Part shown: piece after piece, positions 62,997 through 64,000 of the stretch
How positions within the stretch are numbered: position 1 is the stretch's first letter
How the letters are laid out: every line of letters starts with the position of its first letter
Assembly: GCA_030737875.1 (NCBI GenBank)
Contig: CM060923.1
Location: forward strand, 177,175,696 to 177,239,695
Direction: 5' to 3'
DNA: 64,000 nucleotides
DNA from: Allium sativum
Lineage: Eukaryota; Streptophyta; Magnoliopsida; Asparagales; Amaryllidaceae
Notes under the pieces: model-generated
The model's input: only the letters and a program-made list of their open reading frames with translations
Told to the model about the DNA's origin: nothing
The model's database searches: none
Made by a program: the position numbers and the translations under genes

Positions 62997-64000
62997 TGTG
63001 ACGGCCCGCCCTGCACCAACCAACATTTACTCCGAAAGTGTGCTGTACACATGTCCAGTTAGCATGGAACGGTCGTCAGAAGAAAAGAAAGAAGACGAAG
63101 AATCAACAAAGAACCTGTAGAATGTCTCACAGCGCATGGAAAAAAATATAATAACAACATACTTGACATAAAACAGGTGAGACAGTGTATAAGCTGAAAC
63201 AAACTATCATAGCAGCAGAAAAAATCGAAAATACAGCTTATGATCCAAAGCCAACATTATTACAACTTTTAAACTGTCTCAAAGAGATAAACAAGAAAGG
63301 TACACTACTAATGCCCAAAGTAGTGACCACTAACGACACAGGGAGAATATCTATATATATCATATGTGAAAGCCTCCTGCTCGTCTCCAGATCAGCTACT
63401 CGTGCATCACCAGCTAACATGTCTCTAGTCTGCTCGTTTAGGAGCACCCAGAGTAATAAGAAGAGACATAAAACTCTGGGTCAGACAAAAGTCTGGTATG
63501 AGCGATAAGCAGCTAAACAGAACAATAACAGGTGTACTAAACCATACCTGAACCTAGGCCTACAACCAAAGAGTTAGCACTACATACTGTACAATACTCT
63601 AAGGTGCCACTGACACATGGTGTACAAGCATACGGAGGTGGGGGTGTGCATGTCATAATGATGGCCAACAATCAAGCATAGCAACCATCCTCACATCTCT
63701 CACTCAGTGCGTAAAGCATACGATATCCACCACTTCGATCACCCAATACTTTATTATGATCACTTTGCCCCATGAAGTCACAACGGCTTCATTGCACTGA
63801 TACATAGCCACTGATCCTTCGCTACGTCCACTTTGCCCCATGGAGTCGTGCACACCCAACTGCACTGGCTCATAGCCTTACTAATCCTTTACTATGTCCA
63901 CTCTGCCCCATGGAGTCACAAGGGCTCCACTGCACTGGCTCATATTCCTACTACGATCACTTTGCCCCTCTAGTCGTGATGACTCTACTGCACTGATATG
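62997..64000 (-). repeat. Element H LTR (edge only)
   Basis: Begins TGTGACGGCCCGCCC directly after unique DNA, so this is an outer edge of an element or solo LTR; GGCAA (62992-62996) would be the left TSD. The stretch AAAACTCTGGGTCAGACAAA near 63470 followed by GTCTGGTATGAGC resembles the equivalent part of B, D and G in the same orientation, which suggests minus strand. It runs off the window. Small frames (for example 63185-63508) are not supported as genes. Confidence 0.7.
63761..64000. repeat. 59-70 bp tandem repeat in element H LTR
   Basis: Units begin with CACTTTGCCCC or CACTCTGCCCC at 63761, 63829, 63899 and 63958 (spacings 68, 70 and 59). Each carries a GTC(G/A)-type core and CTGCACTGGCTCATA. 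The array continues beyond the window. The units have diverged, so it is older than the 97-bp array of C. Confidence 0.85.

Overview
The window is plant nuclear DNA, almost certainly from a flowering plant. It is AT-rich, and positions 1-59705 are entirely long-terminal-repeat (LTR) retrotransposon sequence of the Ty3/gypsy type. Evidence is gag proteins with zinc knuckles, primer-binding sites matching initiator-Met tRNA (TGGTATCAGAGC), polypurine tracts and 5-bp target-site duplications (TSDs). I cannot name the species. No intact host gene is visible. Element names A-H are mine.

Layout. The elements are nested four deep. G (minus strand; right end of one LTR, 56017-59705) is the outermost. 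F (minus) sits in G's LTR and ends at 56016. Two elements sit in F's LTR: B (minus; right end 28962) and D (minus; 32490-55900, TSD GATTC). B carries two insertions: A (minus; 1-7817, left end outside the window) inside its gag gene, and C (plus; 12498-27796, TSD CAGGC) inside its LTR. D carries E (plus; 36160-47873, TSD TTTCA) inside its left LTR. By-eye LTR divergence (C about 0.25%, A about 0.5%, E about 3%, D about 5%) agrees with this order of insertion.

Most of these elements are non-autonomous and have very large LTRs: A 3.6 kb, B about 4.6 kb, D 5.1 kb, E 6.1 kb, C 7.1 kb. C's internal region is only about 1.04 kb and D's about 1.5 kb, both without a credible gene. A encodes an intact 302-residue Gag and nothing else. 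B has a gag broken by two stops, a frameshift and the A insertion. B, C, E, F and G are subfamilies of one LTR family. In the sense direction their LTRs share one order of parts: a start of TGTAACAACCCG type; a GC-rich block; a GT splice-donor-like site about 1.26-1.38 kb in; AT-rich arrays built on ATAAAAATnTGATTTTTAT; small hairpins; and a well-conserved block in the 3' half. D follows a similar plan with different sequence.

The right end (59706-62996) is a 3.3-kb island of non-LTR DNA. It holds a decayed gene fragment that looks like a pentatricopeptide-repeat (PPR) protein, and a pyrimidine-rich, 5'-leader-like stretch ending in a splice donor. From 62997 to the end lies the edge of another LTR (H), with a 59-70 bp tandem repeat that runs off the window.

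The element proteins available here are Gag only. Reverse transcriptase, RNase H and integrase must come from elsewhere, so the shared signals (PBS, PPT with its flanking hairpin, conserved LTR blocks) are the likely means by which these elements use another element's enzymes.
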